DNA from: Erythroxylum novogranatense
Lineage: Eukaryota; Streptophyta; Magnoliopsida; Malpighiales; Erythroxylaceae
NCBI GenBank assembly: GCA_029891385.1
Contig: CM057224.1
Span: forward strand, 7,812,001-7,876,000
Length of the DNA: 64,000 nt
Direction of reading: 5' to 3'
In this document: piece after piece, positions 61,872-64,000 of the stretch
How positions within the stretch are numbered: position 1 is the stretch's first letter
Layout of the letters: each line of letters begins with the position of its first letter
Position numbers and translations under genes: made by a program
The notes under the pieces: generated by a model
Told to the model about the DNA's origin: nothing
Databases searched by the model: none
What the model saw: only the letters and a program-made list of their open reading frames with translations

Positions 61872-62966
61872 TGTTAAGTCAAAATGACTTTCCTTAGATA
61901 TAATTTTGATGTATAACAAAGAACAAAATAAAAGAAAAACAAAAGCTGATGAAGCGACAAAGACGCAGACACAGACGCGAATTGAAAGAACAGACGCAGA
62001 TGCAAGCAATACAGAAGAAACAAAGCAGACGAAGTAATACAGACGAAGAAACACAAACAAAGACGCAGACGCACAATAAGATGTAGACGAAGAATGCAGA
62101 AGAAATAAACAGACGCAGACACAAAATAAACACAGATGAAGCAACATAGACGAAGAACGCAGAAGAAATAAACAGACACAGACACAAAATAAACACAGAC
62201 GAAGCAACACAGACGAAGCAACGCAGATGCAAAAGAGAAATACATACGCAGACGGAGACACAGTAGTAAAACAGACGAAGACACGAATTGAGAAGCAGAC
62301 GCAAGAGTCAGTTCGGGTTAGTGACAGAACTCAACTGATTAACCGTTTCTGTTAAAGAAACAAGATTCAAGAAACAAGAATCAAGAAGCAATTGGAGATG
62401 AAGGCTATAAATACAAGTCGAAGTCGAAGATTGCAAAGTTAGTTGAAAAATTGCAAATTAGCAGATTTACATATACGTGATCGTAAAAAGTATTCTGTGC
62501 AAAATAGTTGAGAGCTATTTTTACTGTAACAAGTGTTCAATCACTTATCTGTGAGAAAGTGGTACAGATAGCCTGCAGAGGTTAAGTGTGAAAGAATACT
62601 GATTGTAGAGACCTGAAGAGGCTCGTAAAGAATACTTGTAAAAGTTGAAGAGATAGTGAAATCTCAGAAAGAATTCTGAGGACTGGACGTAGCCTACGAT
62701 TTGGGGTGAACCAGGATAAATCACTGTGTCAACTACTTTTACTCTATATCTCTTTTAGATTCAAGTTGTATCATTACTTAATTAGTATACAAAGTATTCA
62801 AAGTTTTTGATTATTTAGAATATATCGGAAGTTCTGTAAAAGAATATTATTTCTAACAAATCGTTTTTGAAAGAATTTCAAAAAAGGGGAATACACAATT
62901 CAACCCCCCCTTCTCGTGCATTCTATATCGTTTTATAAGCATTATATTAACGTGTGATTAACTTCA
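61872..62966 (+). repeat. Sirevirus 3' LTR
   Basis: Begins TGTTAAGTCAAAATGAC and ends GTGATTAACTTCA. It is about 32 bases longer than the 5' LTR owing to small indels in the GACGAAGCAACACA repeats. Confidence 0.93.
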
Positions 62967-62971
62967 ATTAT

Positions 62972-63340
62972 GTTCTAATTTTTCTTTAGTACGCACTAAC
63001 ATTTCTTCAGTACGATCTAACTTTTCTTCATTACGCTGTAATTTAGCCTTAAGTGACTGGTTTTTCTCTTGAAGTGACATTACATATGTTGGTCGTGACG
63101 AGGAAGAACCAATTGACTTAGGGCCAAACCCAAGACCTTTGATGTAGCATGATCTTGTAACCAACATATGTAATTATGTTTCAAGAAAAGAACCAACTGA
63201 CTTAAGGCCAAGGCCAAGACCTTTGATGTAGTCTGACCTTGTAACCAACATATGTAATTACACTTCAAGAGAATAACCTATTGACTTAGGACCAAATCCA
63301 AGACCTTTGATGTAGCCTGATCTTCTACCAAGGACGTTGT
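62972..63340 (-). pseudogene. En/Spm-type transposase, G-Y-x-K-G-L-G and coiled-coil exon
   Basis: Minus strand, from right to left: RRSGYIKGLG-type motif three times in 84-base steps, the last as LVTRSCYIKGLGFGPKSIGS, then SSRPTYVMSLQEKNQSLKAK and the heptad-rich LQRNEEKLDRTEEMLVRTKEKLE. This order is that of Ptta/En/Spm transposase C-termini. A TAA between the second and third motif copies closes the frame, so the triplicated version is probably broken. Repeated AATTTTTCTTTAGTACG-type words in the coiled coil come from its RTEE/KLE heptads. Confidence 0.75.
63084..63335 (-). repeat. 84-bp tandem repeat, three copies, inside a transposase exon
   Basis: CAAGACCTTTGATGTAG starts at 63131, 63215 and 63299, exactly 84 bases (28 codons) apart, with the rest of each unit also conserved (CAACATATGTAATTA, GACTTAGGGCCAA). 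Confidence 0.92.
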
Positions 63341-63499
63341 TGCAAATTACATCTGTATTTGGCTCATTTCTATCAGACAATGATCTTTGCAACAACTCCT
63401 ACTTCTTATTCTAGTAAAAAAAACAAAATCAATATTTAATTCAAATATAATTAGTGAGTAATACATAAATAAATAAACTTAAAAATTAAACAAAATTTT

Positions 63500-63934
63500 A
63501 TACTTTCATAATTATTCTACACTTCTTCAAATGTCCAACCGTCACCTTCCTTATACTGTGTTAGTTTGTAGAGTGTAATCCTATCACAATCTTATCCATG
63601 TAGTTCTTTATCATTTTTTTATGAAAAAAGAAGTAAAAATACAATAAATAATATTGTATTTACTGTTATAATTATGATTTCTAGCCAAAGAACTTACAAA
63701 TTCATTTCGTACAATAACAAATGATTTGGAACTAGTATTGCAAGGAGTTTTTATTTTTGCCCTGTTAACCTTAACTTTCTCACATTTTTTATAAAAAAAG
63801 AAATATTCATTAAATTGTATAACAATATTATTGAAAGCAAATGTGAGGAGAAAGAAGACAAATCTCAACACTGGTAAATGCCTAATAATCACACATTTGA
63901 CTCCAATTTTCTTGATACATCCATTCAGAAACAT
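63500..63934 (-). pseudogene. En/Spm-type transposase, upstream exon remnants
   Basis: Minus strand: KKCEKVKVNRAKIKTPCNTS, SKSFVIVRNEF (about 63790-63690) resembles the 'NRAKQ...TGSKSFA..R.E' block of Ptta/En/Spm transposases. LTQYKEGDGWTFEEV (about 63575-63500) resembles the following 'HTKKDGTW' block. The AT-rich stretches between them are probably introns (for example 63605-63670). Confidence 0.6.
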
Positions 63935-64000
63935 GTCTCCTTGTCTCCTTATCGGAAGGAAAAGATTTTAGTATTTATGTAGTCGATAACGATGGTCCTT

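Larger units (their letters stand above)
53421..62966 (+). mobile_element. Sirevirus (Copia) retrotransposon, structurally complete
   Basis: A 9.55 kb element: 5' LTR 53421-54483, primer binding site 54486-54497, gag-pol from 54541 to about 59130, an extra ORF (59402-61108, with continuation to about 61665), two purine tracts, 3' LTR 61872-62966. ATTAT stands on both sides (53416-53420 and 62967-62971), an exact target duplication. LTR size, the repeated AGGGGGAG tracts, the acidic/coiled-coil gag tail and the ORF after RNase H all point to the Sirevirus/SIRE lineage. The LTRs differ by roughly 2% in the right 250 bases and more in the repeat-rich left part. Pol carries few but definite lesions, so this copy could not make a full polyprotein. 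Confidence 0.93.
62967..64000 (-). mobile_element. En/Spm-type transposon, right (5') part
   Basis: Carries transposase exons on the minus strand (62972-63340, 63500-63600, about 63670-63790) and continues beyond the window. The Sirevirus inserted in its coiled-coil segment. Confidence 0.7.

Overview
This is nuclear DNA from a flowering plant, most likely a eudicot. It is AT-rich, GT-AG introns interrupt the one real host gene, and retrotransposons and DNA transposons fill almost everything else. Two short TRIM elements have LTRs beginning near TGTGAGATCCCACATCGG. From memory that repeat is very common in Cucurbitaceae, so a cucurbit is my best guess, not a proof. The only convincing host gene is a nine-exon spermidine synthase on the minus strand (46885-49988). 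It is intact: 1014 nt of CDS, eight canonical introns, 337 residues.

Layout. 1-1868: right end of an En/Spm-CACTA element, inserted in the 5' LTR of a decayed Copia element (copia A, to 9601). Copia A carries a 3.2 kb Gypsy-type solo LTR (3790-7034) in its integrase, with an ATTAA target duplication. 9602-13342: decayed sequence with a reversed Copia RNase H remnant. 13343-14635: a Sirevirus-like solo LTR (TSD ATGTG) with many AAGTCGACTT palindromes. 14760-15925: a MITE-like repeat with long trinucleotide microsatellites. 16076-18240: hAT remnant. 18404-20690: truncated Copia (copia B). 20691-22848: Gypsy LTR-like sequence with an 18-bp x9 and a ~180-bp x5 tandem array. 24078-24498: complete TRIM (TSD TAATC). 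26161-26579: a Cassandra-type TRIM with 5S rRNA-like segments, related to the first TRIM. 28250-36618: a second Gypsy-type solo LTR, reversed (TSD ATATT), itself split by another solo LTR (30893-35221, TSD TACAG). 36737-46245: Sirevirus-like Copia (copia C, minus strand), decayed, with LTRs, PBS and an extra ORF after pol. 46885-49988: spermidine synthase. 52660-53415 and 62967-64000: two halves of an En/Spm-type transposon, split by a young Sirevirus (53421-62966).

The Sirevirus is the best-preserved element. It has 1.06-1.10 kb LTRs a few percent apart, an exact ATTAT target duplication, a PBS, two AGGGGGAG polypurine tracts, gag-pol damaged by a few stops and frameshifts, and a ~570-codon extra ORF between RNase H and the 3' LTR. 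That ORF shows no signal peptide or membrane anchor, so 'envelope-like' is probably the wrong label. Copia C has the same layout with a divergent extra ORF.

Taken together, the window records layered insertion: element into element, with at least four solo LTRs left by recombination, around one conserved polyamine gene.
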